Origin: Nostoc linckia NIES-25
GTDB lineage: Bacteria; Cyanobacteriota; Cyanobacteriia; Cyanobacteriales; Nostocaceae
DNA: 64,000 nucleotides
Direction of reading: 5' to 3'
Assembly (NCBI RefSeq): GCF_002368035.1
Contig: NZ_AP018223.1
Location: forward strand, 319,016-383,015
Numbering within the stretch: the first letter of the stretch is position 1; the number at the start of each line of letters is the position of its first letter. Positions 26,046 to 39,700 of the stretch are shown here, piece by piece. Both the position numbers and the translations under genes were made by a program. Under the pieces are notes generated by a model. The model ran no database searches, was not told the origin of the DNA, and was given only the letters and a program-made list of their open reading frames with translations.

Positions 26046-27735
26046 CTGAAGCAGTTATCGTGTTGAAAAAATGTTGACTAAATTTGCAAATAGCCTAAAA
26101 GTAATGTGACTTTTGATTGCTATTAGCCACTCTTCAGTAATTATGCGTTTTTGAGAAGAGATTATTTATACACAGAGCATTTATGTCTGAAGATAGGTAA
26201 TTTCTATATCTAAAGACATATGTTTTTTAAGGACTATATCTAGTATTAAAAGCCAAATGTAGCACTAAAATTGTATTGGGTGCTACATTTGCTATACTAA
26301 GAAATTTCAAGCATAAGTTATAGAAATGTGGTGTCGCGTGACAAATCGGCGTATTTCCCAATAATCGTTGCTAATTTCACCTATTGCTACGCGATGCTAG
26401 TTATTGTGTCCTAGCATCAGACTTTTTTTAGGAGTAAAGCTATTTTGTGTAGTCGTAGAAAAAAAGAGCGTTCACGCAGTGTGCCGCAGGTATCGCTAAA
26501 TTAAAACAGATAAATAAGTTGTAAGTTTTTTTAGTACAATTTATCGTTATTTTAATTTTTTTCCATATATTTATTCACTTATACCAAAAAAACTTGCAGC
26601 TTTATTCTAATATTTTATCTCTTAATTTTTATACTTCTTGCTCTAGTTTTAAAATTACAGCGTTTTGCAACTAAATGAGGTACATTCCTCCCCAACCCTC
26701 CCCGCGAGTTCGGGGAGAGTGCGCGATAGCGCGGGTGGGGTATTTCTACACTTCACGAAGTTGAAATCTGCTGTATCATATTTAGTTTTTCTGTGGCGAT
26801 CGCCTGCTCAATAATAGTCTTCATCAGTTATTCCAAAGCCAAATTTAGAAGAGTTTCACGGTCTAGTTTCAGCAGCAGTTTTTTTCCATAATTGTGATAT
26901 TTTGCGTCAGATGTCACGCTTATCAATACCTCCACACCTGAATCCTTGCTTGTTTTTGTATACAATCTGTTTTACTACGGGTAATGTGTTGAAACTACCG
27001 AAGTGCTTATCATATATATTTTTTGCCAGTTTTTGACTACTATTTTTTATGAATTTTTAACTCATCCCCCGACTTTACGCGGCTAGGATTCCAAGTCATT
27101 AATCATTAGTAGCTATACTCATTTTGTCATATTCAATAATACTAATGACTAATCACCATTGACTAATGACTAAAACGGCAATTTGAATTCTCCGATTCAG
27201 TGATTCAAACACTGCTGGATAAAAAAGTACTACAAGTACAGAACGCAGGATGCAGATTTTTGTTCAAGATCGCCTAAGAAACTTTCAAAAGGCAGTATTT
27301 CTACGTATTTCCATAGATAGATATGTAATTTATACTTGATTAAGTGAAAAAGGCTTTTTGCTCGATATTTCGCCTATATATGAGGGTTAGCAGACAGAAA
27401 ACCTAAATTAAACAGCCTTTTTTCCTATGAAGCAAAAACTGAGCCAATAAAATACTCTATAGGTTTTATAAAACTAATTTATACTACCTTACGCACAGTG
27501 CTAATTTTGCTTTTTACCTAATAATCAAGCGTATGCTTATGTTGGACTGTTTTATGTAAAGGTATTACAAAAACAGAGTATCTTTTGTTAAGCAATTTTT
27601 TCTAAAAGCTTACAGATTTAGGTTGTATTCACTTTGTTAACCTCTAGTCTATAAGCTCAGAAATTGGTAAATATATATTGCTTACAAGTGCCTTGATTCA
27701 TAACAACCAGACCAATTAGTTAAGAGAAGTTCATT
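26046..27735. other. 1.7-kb non-coding region upstream of the giant adhesin gene
   Basis: No plausible gene on either strand. It contains a CGTTCACGCAGTGTGCCGCA spacer repeat (about 26468-26492), a hairpin-rich element with CCTCCCCGCGAGTTCGGGGA (about 26655-26785, ends TTACAGCGTTTTGCAACT and inverse-like TTGAAATCTGCTGTA), ATGACTA repeats (about 27135-27173), and an AAAAAGGCT...AGCCTTTTTT pair (27347-27425) that could fold. The promoter and a long leader of the adhesin gene probably lie in the last 400 bp. AGAGAAG precedes its ATG. Confidence 0.5.
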
Positions 27736-30700
27736 ATGTCTTTGAATCCTACAATTACTACAGATAGCTCCACAAAATTAATGACTGTACAAATCCTATT
27801 TATCGATAGTTTTGTTGACGATATAGAAATTCTTCTCAAAGGAACTTTTCCTGGAATTGAAACTATTATTCTGTCAGCACAAGAAGACGGAGTTACGCAA
27901 ATTACAGAAGTATTGAAACAACGTCAGAACGTAGAGACAGTTCACATAGTCTCTCATGGTGCGCCAGGACTTCTTTATTTAGGTAATAGCGAACTTAGCC
28001 TAAATACCTTGAAAGATTATGCGTCACAGTTACAGGAATGTTCGAGAGAAAATCTCAACTTACTTTTATACGGTTGTAATGTTGCTGCTGGTGATGCGGG
28101 AGAGGAATTTCTCAACAAACTACATTCCTTAATCGGCGCTAACATTGCTGCTTCCGCTACAAAAACGGGTAATGCAGCATTAGGAGGAGATTGGAATTTA
28201 GAAGTAACTGTGGGTGAAATTGTACCCCAACTCGCTTTTAATCATCAAGCGATCGCAAACTATGCAAGTATTTTAGCCCCCACAGTATCATTTAACGTCT
28301 CATCAGTGTTTGATGCTGATGTCCTTGTCAACCGTACCGGAGGAGTCACCGACACCACCCAAACGGCGATTGATTTGACCAACAATGCTTTGATAACTCA
28401 ATCCTTCGCTACTTTTTCCAATAGCACTTCAGGTAATGGACTACCAGATAACGGATTTTTTGCAGCTACTAGCTTTAATCCAGATATTCAACTCAGTTAT
28501 AGAAACACTGACAACGGCAATAATGCCCGTCTAATTAAAACCTCTACGGGGAGTTTTACCTTTAATGTTTCTGGTCAGTATGCTTATGTGCATCTGGCCT
28601 TAACTTCAACCGAAGGAACGAGCGATGTCCGTTTGACTTTAAACTATAGTGATGGAACAACACAAACCACCAATAGCCAAACAATTCCTGACTGGTATAA
28701 CGAAATTACCCCATCGAATACACTCTACTATCTGAGTAATGGCTTAGACCGCAGCAAGGCAGATGGAACTGGCTTTGAGGATGCTAATAACCCAGCGGTA
28801 TTTGGGGTAAGGTTCTCAGCGAATGCAGCTAAAACCCTTCAAAGTATCACAGTAGAGAAAACAGCTTCCACAGGCTATTTAGTCTTTTTTGGCGCGACAG
28901 GAGAATTGACTAATGCACCCGCCCTCACAGGAACACCAGCCACCCTCAGCAATGGTACAGAAGATACCGCTTACACCATTACTGCTACCAGCCTCTTACA
29001 AGGCTTTACAGATGTTGACGGTGATACCCTTTCAGTATCTAACCTCACTGCGACCAACGGCAGCGTGATTAACAATGGCAACGGAACTTACACCTTTACC
29101 CCCAATGCCAACTACAACGGTACAATCAACCTCAGCTACAACGTCACCGATGGCAAAGGTGGTAGTACAGCCGCAACTCGCAGCTTTAGCCTAGCTGCTG
29201 TCAACGACGCACCCGCCCTCACAGGAACAGCAGCCACCCTCAGCAATGGTACAGAAGATACCGCTTACACCATCACTGCCACTAATCTCTTACAAGGCTT
29301 CACCGATGTTGACGGTGATACCCTTTCGGTTTCTAACCTCAGCGCTACCAATGGCACTGTAATCAACAATGGCAACGGAACTTATACCTTTAACCCCAAT
29401 GCCAACTACAACGGTACAGTCAGCCTCAGCTACAATGTCACCGATGGCAAAGGTGGTAGTACAGCCATAACTAGTACCTTTAGCCTAGCGGCTGTTAACG
29501 ACGCACCCACCCCAACCGTAACCGTATCATTTAACGTCTCATCAGTGTTTGATACTGATGTGATTGTTAACCGTACCGCAGGAATCACCGACACCACCCA
29601 AACAGCGATTGATTTGACCAACTATGCTTTGATAACTCAGTCCTTCGCTACTTTTGCCAATAGCACTTCGGGTAATGGACTGCCTGATGACGGATTTTTT
29701 GCAGCTACTAGCTTTCATCCAGATATTCAACTCAGTTATAGAAACACTGACAACGGCAATAATGCCCGTCTAATTAAAACCTCTACGGGGAGTTTTACCT
29801 TTAATGTTTCTGGTCAGTATGCTTATGTGCATCTGGCCTTAACTTCAACCGAAGGAAACAGCGATGTCCGTTTGACTTTGAACTATAGTGATGGAACAAC
29901 AGAAACCACCAATAGCCAAACAATTCCCGACTGGTATAACGAAATTACCCCATCGAATACACTCTACTATCTGAGTAATGACTTAGACCGCAGTAAGACT
30001 GATGGAACTGGCTTTGAGGATGCTAATGACCCGGCGTTATTTGGGGTAAGGTTCTCAGCGAATGCAGCTAAAACCCTTCAAAGTATCACAGTAGAGAAAA
30101 CGGCTTCCACAGGGTATTTAGTCTTTTTAGGGGCAACAGGAGAGTTGACTAACGCACCCGCCCTCAGCAATGGTACAGAAGATACCGCTTACACCATCAA
30201 TGCCGCTAATCTGTTACAAGGCTTCACCGATGTTGACGGTGATACCCTTTCCGTATCTAACCTCACTGCTACCAATGGCACTGTAATCAACAATGGCAAC
30301 GGAACTTATACCTTTAACCCCAATGCCAACTACAACGGTACAGTCAGCCTCAGCTACAACGTCACCGATGGCAAAGGTGGTAGTACAGCCGCAACTCGCA
30401 CCTTTAGCCTAGCTGCTGTCAACGATGCACCCGCCCTGACAGGAACAGCAGCCACCCTCAGTAATGGTACAGAAGATACCGCTTACACCATCACTGCTAC
30501 CAGCCTCTTACAAGGCTTTACAGATGTTGACGGTGATACCCTTTCCGTATCTAACCTCACTGCTACCAATGGCACTGTAATCAACAATGGCAACGGAACT
30601 TACACCTTTACCCCCAATGCCAACTACAACGGTACAGTCAACCTCAGCTACAACGTCACCGATGGCAAAGGTGGTAGTACAGCCGCAACTCGCACCTTTA

Positions 30701-33700
30701 GCCTAGCTGCTGTCAACGACGCACCCGCCCTCACCGGAACACCAGCCACCCTCAGCAATGGTACAGAAGATATCGCTTACACCATTACTGCCACCAGTCT
30801 CTTACAAGGCTTTACAGATGTTGACGGTGATACCCTTTCGGTTTCTGGATTAACTGCGACCAACGGCGGTGTAGCTGATAATGGCAACGGAACTTACACC
30901 TTTACCCCCAATGCCAACTACAACGGCTCAGTCACTCTTAGCTACAACGTCATTGATGGCAAAGGTAGTAGTACAGCCGCAACTCGCAGCTTCAGCCTAG
31001 CGGCTGTTAACGACGCACCCGCCCTCACCGGAACAGCTGCCACCATTAGCAATGGTACAGAAGATACCGCTTACACCATTACTGCTACAAGTCTGTTACA
31101 AGGCTTCACCGATGTTGATGGTGATAACCTTTCGGTTTCTGGATTAACTGCGACCAACGGTGGTGTAGCTGACAATGGCAACGGAACTTACACCTTTACC
31201 CCCAATGCCAACTACAACGGTACAGTCAACCTCAGCTACAACGTCACCGATGGCAAAGGTGGTAGTACAGCAACAACTCGCACCTTTAGCCTAGCGGCTG
31301 TTAACGACGCACCCGCCCTCACAGGAACAGCAGCCACCCTCAGCAATGGTACAGAAGACACCGCTTACACCATCACTGCCACCAGTCTCTTACAAGGCTT
31401 CACCGATGTTGATGGTGATAACCTTTCGGTTTCTGGATTAACTGCGACCAACGGTGGTGTAGCTGACAATGGCAACGGAACTTACACCTTTACCCCCAAT
31501 GCCAACTACAACGGTACAGTCAACCTCAGCTACAACGTCACCGATGGCAAAGGTGGTAGTACAGCCGCAACTCGCACCTTTAGCCTAGCTGCTGTCAACG
31601 ACGCACCCGCCCTCACCGGAACAGCAGCCACCCTCAGCAATGGTACAGAAGATACCCCTTACACCATCACTGCCACCAGTCTCTTACAAGGCTTCACCGA
31701 TGTTGATGGTGATACCCTTTCGGTTTCTGGATTAACTGCGACCAATGGCACTGTAATCAACAATGGCAACGGAACTTACACCTTTAACCCCAATGCCAAC
31801 TACAAAGGGTTGGTAACTCTTAACTACAACGTCATTGATGGTAACGGTGGCAGTACAGTTGCAACTAGTACCTTTAACCTAGTTGTGAAAAACGATGCAC
31901 CCGCCCTCACAGGAACAGCAGCCACCCTCGGTAATGGTATAGAAGATACCACTTACACCATCAGTGCCATTAGCCTCTTGCAAGGGTTTACTGATATTGA
32001 CGGTGATACTCTTTCGGTTTCTAACCTCAGTGCTACCAATGGCAGTGTCGTTGACAATAGTAACGGAAGCTACACCTTTAGCCCCAATACTAACTACAAC
32101 GGGTTGGTAACTCTTAACTACAATGTCATTGATGGCAATGGTGGCAGTACAGCCGCAATTAGCACCTTTAGCCTAGCGGCAGTTAACGACGCACCTACCC
32201 TTACAGAAATACCAGCCACCCTCAGCAATGGTAGAAAAGACACAGCTTACACCATCAGTGCCACCAATCTGCTACAAGGGTTTACCGATGTTGACGGTGA
32301 TAGCCTTTCCGTTTCTAACCTGACAGTTACCAATGGGACTATAATCAACAATGGCAACGGAACTTACACCTTTAATCCCAATGCCAACTACAACGGGTTG
32401 GTAACTCTTAACTACAACGTCATTGATGGCAATGGTGGTAGTACAGCCGCAATTAGTACCTTTAGCATAACAGAAGTAAATGAAGCACCTGTATTAGGTG
32501 CAGCTGCATCAGGTAGCCTTGATTACGCGGAAAATGCGGGGGCTACTAAGATTAGTTCTACTAGTTTAAAGATTACAGATGTTGATAATACTAATATCAA
32601 CAGTGCAATTATTTCCATTACTGGTAACTATCAAAACGGTCAAGACTTTCTCTCAATAATTGGCACATTACCTACAGGAATTACCGCAGGTGAGTTCGAT
32701 AGTACTACAGGAACAATTAGTCTCACTGGTAGTGCTACTCTTGCAAACTATACAACTGCACTCACACGGTTAGCCTACAGTAATATAAGCGACGACCCTA
32801 ATATACTGCCTCGCACTGTCAGCTTTACGGTTAATGATGGTACGACTAACAGTAATACTGTCACTCGTACTATTAACGTTATGGCGGTAAACGATGCACC
32901 TGCCCTCACAGAAACAGGAGTTACCCTAAGTAATAGTACAGAAGATACCGCTTACACCATTACTGCTACAAGTCTGTTACAAGGCTTCACCGATGTTGAA
33001 GGTGATACCCTTTCTGTTTCTAATCTCACTGCTACCAATGGCACTGTGACTGACAATGGTGACGAAACTTACACCTTTAACCCCAATGTCAACTACAACG
33101 GGTTGGTAACTCTTAACTACAAAGTTATCGATGGAAAGGGTGGCACTACAGCCGCAACTCTCACCTTTAGCCTAATATCAGTCAACGACGCACCCACACT
33201 AACAGGAACAGCCGCTACTCTTAGTAATGGTAGAGAAGATACCGCATACATCATTAGCGCTGCTAAGCTATTACAAGGTTTCACCGATCTTGACGGTGAT
33301 AGTCTTTCTGTTTTTGGATTAACTGCTACCAATGGTATTGTAACCCAAACTAGTGACGGAAGTTACACTTTTAACCCTGATGCCAACTACAACGGTACAG
33401 TTACCCTTACTTATAATGTCACCGATGGCGAGGGTGGTAGTACCCCTGCAACTCTGACTTTTAACCTAGCAGCTGTTAACGACGCGCCCACATTAACAGG
33501 AACAGCAGCGATCCTCAGCAATGGTGTAGAAGATACCGCTTACACAATCACTACCACTAGCCTTTTAGAAGGCTTTACTGATGTTGACGGTGATATACTT
33601 TCTGTTTCTAACCTCACCGCTATCAATGGGACTGTAACAAAAAATGGTGACGAAAGTTACACATTTAAGCCTAGTGCTAACTACAACGGTACAGTTACCC

Positions 33701-36700
33701 TCAGTTATAACGTTACCGATAACAAGGGTGGCAGTATAGGGAAAACCAGCACTTTTACTCTAGTAGCTGTTAACGATGCGCCTGTATTAGGTGCAGCCGC
33801 ATCTGGTAGCCTTGCTTACACAGAAAATGCCACAGCAACCTCAATTAGTTCCACTGGTTTAGGAATTACCGATGTTGATAGTACTAGTATCACTGGTGCA
33901 ACTATTTCCATTACTGGTAACTATCAAAACGGTCAAGACATTCTCTCTGTTATTGGCGTATTACCTACAGGAATTACAGCAGGTGCATTCGATGTTACTA
34001 GCGGAACAATTACTCTGACTGGTAGTGCTAGTCTTGCTGACTATACAAAAGCACTGGCACAGATAGCTTACAACAATAGTAGTGAAAATCCTAATATCAG
34101 CGATCGCACTGTCAGCTTTACAGTTAATGATGGTACATCTAACAGTAATACTGTCGCTCGTACTATTAAGGTTACCCCTGTTAACGATGCGCCTGTATTA
34201 GGTGCAGCTGCATCTGGTAGCCTTGCTTACACGGAGAATGCCCCAGCGACCTCAATTAGTTCTACTGGTTTAGGAATTACCGATGTTGATAATACTAATA
34301 TCACCAGTGCAATTATTTCCATTATTGGTAACTATCAAAAAGGTCAAGACATTCTCTCAATAATTGACACATTACCTACAGGGATTACAGCAGGCGTATT
34401 CAACGCTACTACAGGAACAATTACTTTGACTGGTAATGCTGCTGTTGCTGACTATACCACCGCACTCGCACAAGTAGCCTACACTAATACCAGCGACAAC
34501 CCTAATATACTGCCTCGCACGGTCAGCTTTACAGTTAATGATGGTAAGAATAACAGTAATACTGTCACTCGTGCTATTAAGGTTATCCCTGTTAACGATG
34601 CACCTGTATTAGGTGCAGCCGCGTCTGGTAGCCTTGCTTACACAGAAAATGCCCCAGCGACCTCAATTAGTTCTACTGGTTTAGGAATTACCGATGTTGA
34701 TAATACTAGTATCATCAGTGCAACTATTTCCATTATTGGTAACTATCAAAACGGTCAAGACATTCTCTCTGTAATTGGCACATTACCTACAGGGATTACA
34801 ACAGGCGCATTCAACGCTACTACAGGAACAATTACTCTGACTGGTAGTGCTAGTCTTGCTGACTATACAAAAGCACTGGCACAGATAGCTTACAACAATA
34901 GTAGTGAAAATCCTAATATCAGCGATCGCACTGTCAGCTTTACAGTTAATGATGGTACAAACAACAGTAATACTGTCATTCGTAATATTAAGGTTATCCC
35001 TGTTAACGATGCACCTGTATTAGGCGCAGCTGCATCTGGTAGCCTTGCTTACATAGAAAATGCCCCAGCGACCTCAATTAGTTCTACTGGTTTAGGAATT
35101 ACCGATGTTGATAATACTAATATCACCAGTGCAACTATTTCCATTACTGGTAACTATCAAAAAGGTCAAGACATTCTCTCTGTAATTGATGCATTACCTA
35201 CAGGGATTACAGCAGGCGTATTCAACGCTACTACAGGAACAATTACTTTAACTGGTAGTGCTACTCTTGCCAACTATACTACCGCACTCGCACAAGTAGC
35301 CTACAGTAATACAAGCGACAATCCTAATATTAGCGATCGCACTGTCAACTTTACAGTTAATGATGGTACGGCTAACAGTAATACTATCACTCGTGCTATT
35401 AAGGTTACGCCTGTAAACGATGCGCCTGTATTAAGTGCAGCCGCATCTGGTAGCCTTACTTACACAGAAAATGCCACAGCAACTTCAATTAGTTCCACTG
35501 GTTTAGGAATTACCGATATTGATAATACTAATATCAGCAGTGCAACTATTTCCATTACTGGTAACTATCAAAAAGGTCAAGACATTCTCTCAATAATTGG
35601 CACATTACCTACAGGGATTACAGCAGGTACGTTCAATACTAATACCGGAACAATTACTCTGACTGGTAATGCTACTCTTGCTGACTATACAAAAGCACTT
35701 GCAAAGATAGCTTACAACAATAGTAGTGAAAATCCTAATATTAGCGATCGCACTGTCAGCTTTACAGTTAATGATGGTACAAATAACAGTAATACTGTCA
35801 ATCTTACTGTTAAGGTTAACCCTGTTAACGATGCACCTGTATTAGGTGCAGCCGCATCTGGTAGCCTTGCTTACATAGAAAATGCCCCAGCGACCTCAAT
35901 TAGTTCTACTGGTTTAGCAATTACCGATGTTGATAATACTAATATCACCAGTGCAATTGTTTCCATTACTGGTAACTATCAAAAAGGTCAAGACTTTCTC
36001 TCGGTTCTTGGTACATTACCTACAGGGATTACAGCAGCTGCATTCGATATTACTACCGGAACAATTACACTCACTGGAAATGCTACTCTTGCCAACTATA
36101 CTACCGCACTGGCACAAGTAGCCTATAGTAATACAAGCGACAATCCTAATATACTGCTTCGCACTGTCAGCTTTACAGTTAATGATGGTAAGACTAACAG
36201 TAATGCTGTCACTCGTACTATTAATGTTACAGCTGTTAATGATGCACCTGTATTAAGTGCAGCTACATCTGGTAACCTTGTTTACACAAAGAAAGAAACC
36301 AAGATTAGTTCTACTGGTTTAGAGATTACCGATATTGATAATATCAATATCACTAGTGCAACTATTTCTATTACTGGTAACTATCAAAAAGGTGAAGACA
36401 TTCTCTCCGTTTCTGACAAATTACCTACAGGGATTATAGCAAGTGCATTCGATAGTATTACAGGAACAATTACTCTCACTGGTAGCGCTACTTTTGATAA
36501 GTATAAAACAGTGCTACAACAGATAGCTTACAGTAATACCAGTGAAAACCCTAATATCGGCGATCGCACTATCAGCTTTACAGTTAATGATGGTACGAAT
36601 AACAGTAATACTGTCACTCGTAATATTAATGTCGTACTGGCATACATGAACTTAGGAGATTCGACATTATCAGAATTTTTCCAAAGTTTTAAAACCCTTG

Positions 36701-39700
36701 CCGAACAAAATCTCAACAATATAAAATTCACGCGAGAAAACAACCTAGTAAAACTAACATACTTAGGAAAACTAGAAGTTAAAGACTTAATTAATAAATT
36801 AGAATTAGGAACGACTACAAAATCCTTCAGTCTGAATAACCCTAGCCTAATTGTAAAAGGAACAGGTAATCAACGCACATATCAAGTTTCTATTCCCAAA
36901 ATTAATTTAAATGATTTTCTGGGGCTATTAACCGACTTGGGAGGAATTACGTTACCGACTAATATCAAAGATAAACTTCCTCTCGGTGATGTCGATTTAG
37001 TCTTATCTAATCAAGGGATATCACTAAATTTTGCAAATGATTTTAATTTAGATTTGGGAAAAGTTTTCAGTCTTGATAGTGTGATTCCTTTTATCGATAC
37101 AGCCATCGATGGGATTACAACTGGAATTTTTGGTACTCCTAATCTCACACTGTCTCAACTAGGGTTGAATCTTTCCAATAAAAATAATAAGAAGCAACTG
37201 AAACTGAGTGGATTACTAAATGGGAACTCTGTAGATTTCAGTTTTGAGAAAACTAACACTACCACTAAGACGACCTTTGATTATAAACTAGCAAATACAA
37301 TTGACTTTGGTCAGTTAGCTGGTGACATCCCTATTCTCAATTCCTTTAAAATACAAAATCCCGAACTTATTCTTACCACTGAGGCTTATAACCTAAATTC
37401 TCCAGACTTAGGTAATCTCAAATTAACCAAAGGATTCAACTTTATCGGTAATCTTAATTTTGCTGAGGTTAATACTTACATTGGAAAATTTATTCACGAT
37501 AAGTTAGGCATTGGTAATCTAAATGCTTATATTGGCATTAATCCTGCTGGATTAATCAATTTTACGGGTATTGTTCCTCAATTAACTAATGCTTCTCTGA
37601 TTAATGTAGGTGATTTTACTGCTAATCTTGATAATTTTAGTTTGGGATTTGAGATCAAGAATTTAAATCCAGTTTTGAGGGTTAGCGGTGGTCTGAAACT
37701 CAAAGGCTACGATTTTGTCAATCCCAACGAACCGGAATTATTGCTTTCCGGCGGACTTGAACTAGACCCGAAATCGTTGACAGGATATTTTAATCTCAAC
37801 GCGGATACTCCTTGGATAAATCCTTTCGGAATGAAAGATACAACAATTCGGAAAGTTGGTCTTCAACTTGGTGGAACTTATGCGGGTGGGTTGGATAACT
37901 TTGGCTTCCTTGGGGACTTTGAATTCGGAAATTTAAATATTAACACAGCGTTTATTGTGGATACTAACGAGCCCAATCGGGTAGCTTTAACTTTAACCAC
38001 AATTAAGCCGCTTAAGTTGCTGGACTTATATTTGGGGCCAGTCAACTCCTTTATTTTCAATCAACTGAAAAGTAAAACGAATTTGGTTGGAGATGCTTTA
38101 GACTTTCTGAATAAGATTATTGATGTAAAGATCGAATCCATTGATAGTGATGGAGATGGTAAACTCGATCCCTTAGTGCAGTTTGTTCCCTTCGCTACGG
38201 AAATTGCTGGTGAAACCTTAGAGGAAGGATTTGCGATTAATGGTAAACTAACAGCTTGGGGAAAAAGTGCGACTTTGACTTTCAACAGCAATCCATCTCT
38301 GACCAATATTGCGGCATCATTAAAAGTTACTGAAATTGATTTAAAGGTATTGAAGATTACCGGAGTGGATGACAAGGAATTAAATTTAGACCTGAAGTTC
38401 AGTCCAAGTGAGCAGTATCTTAAAGGTAATGGTCGTATAGAAATTTTTGGTCAGAACATTGCTCAAGCAGAATTCAGTATTACTCCTACCAGTGCAACTA
38501 TTAAGAATGTTTTCTTAGGTATTCCTAATGTCCTTAGTATTAGTGTTCCTATTCTGACGGTCGATCTTGCTAATCTTGCTAACTTGAAAGCCAGTGGTTC
38601 TGGTCAGATAAAGCTATTTAATCAAACTCTCGCGGGTGGTGATTTCACCCTCGATAAAGATGGTTTCAAGATTAATGCACAACTGGGTATTAGCTCTTTA
38701 TTGTCTGTTGAATTCAATGATGTCGTTGTAAATAAGAGTGGTGCTTCTGGTAGTGCGAAGATTAACATCGCTGGAACAGAGCTAGCCAATGGTTCATTGA
38801 GCCTCAATGCTAATGGTTTCAGTCTTAAAGGCAATTTAGGTGTAAGTGCAGGGGACTTTGGCAATATTGGCTTATCCGTTAGTGTAAATGTTGGTACGGA
38901 TGTTGATAAGATCAATGCCAGTATTGATTTTGATGTACTTAGTCAACATGTTAATCTTGTTTCCGTATCCCTGAAAGATTTTACTGATATTGGCTCTTTG
39001 GTGATAAATGCTGCCTTGGATGTGGTTGGCTCAATACCAGGGTACATAACAGATTTAATCAACGATGGTCTCGCTACAATCTCAAGTGTGGGTAGTTATC
39101 TCGTTGAGGCAGGTTCAAATTTAATGAATGCTGCCGTTCAGTACTTTAAGGATACATTCGGCTGGGGCCAAAGTGCTTCAATTCAGTTTAATGGTGGGAA
39201 TGGTAATGACACCAAACATGGTAATGATAACAAAGACGTTCTCTTTGGGAATGAAGGTGATGATTCGCTACATGGTCATTTCGATGATGATTTAATTGAT
39301 GGGGGTAGTGGCAATGATAGTCTCGCGGGTGGTAATGGTAAGGATACTATCTTTGGTGGTGATGGCAATGACGTTATATGGGGACAGAACCAAGATGACA
39401 TGCTTTACGGGTGGGCAGGAGACGATTACATCAACGGTGATGGTGACATTAAGGAAACCTACGACGGAGGAAATGATTTCATAGATGGTGGTATAGGTAA
39501 CGATCGCCTTGATGGTGGCTATGGCAACGATACTATCTATGGTTCCGCTGGCAACGATCGCCTTGATGGTGGCGATGGCAACGATCTCCTTGATGGTGGC
39601 GATGGTAACGATCTACTTGAAGCTGGCAATGGGGACGATCGCCTTGATGGTGGCGATGGCTACGATTTCCTCTATGGTCGCAATGGCGACGATACTATCT

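Noticed and set aside
26460..26495. Riboswitch-like structure before the adhesin gene
   Set aside because: The CGTTCACGCAGTGTGCCGCA stretch is a common Nostocales spacer repeat and does not match a riboswitch consensus I know.
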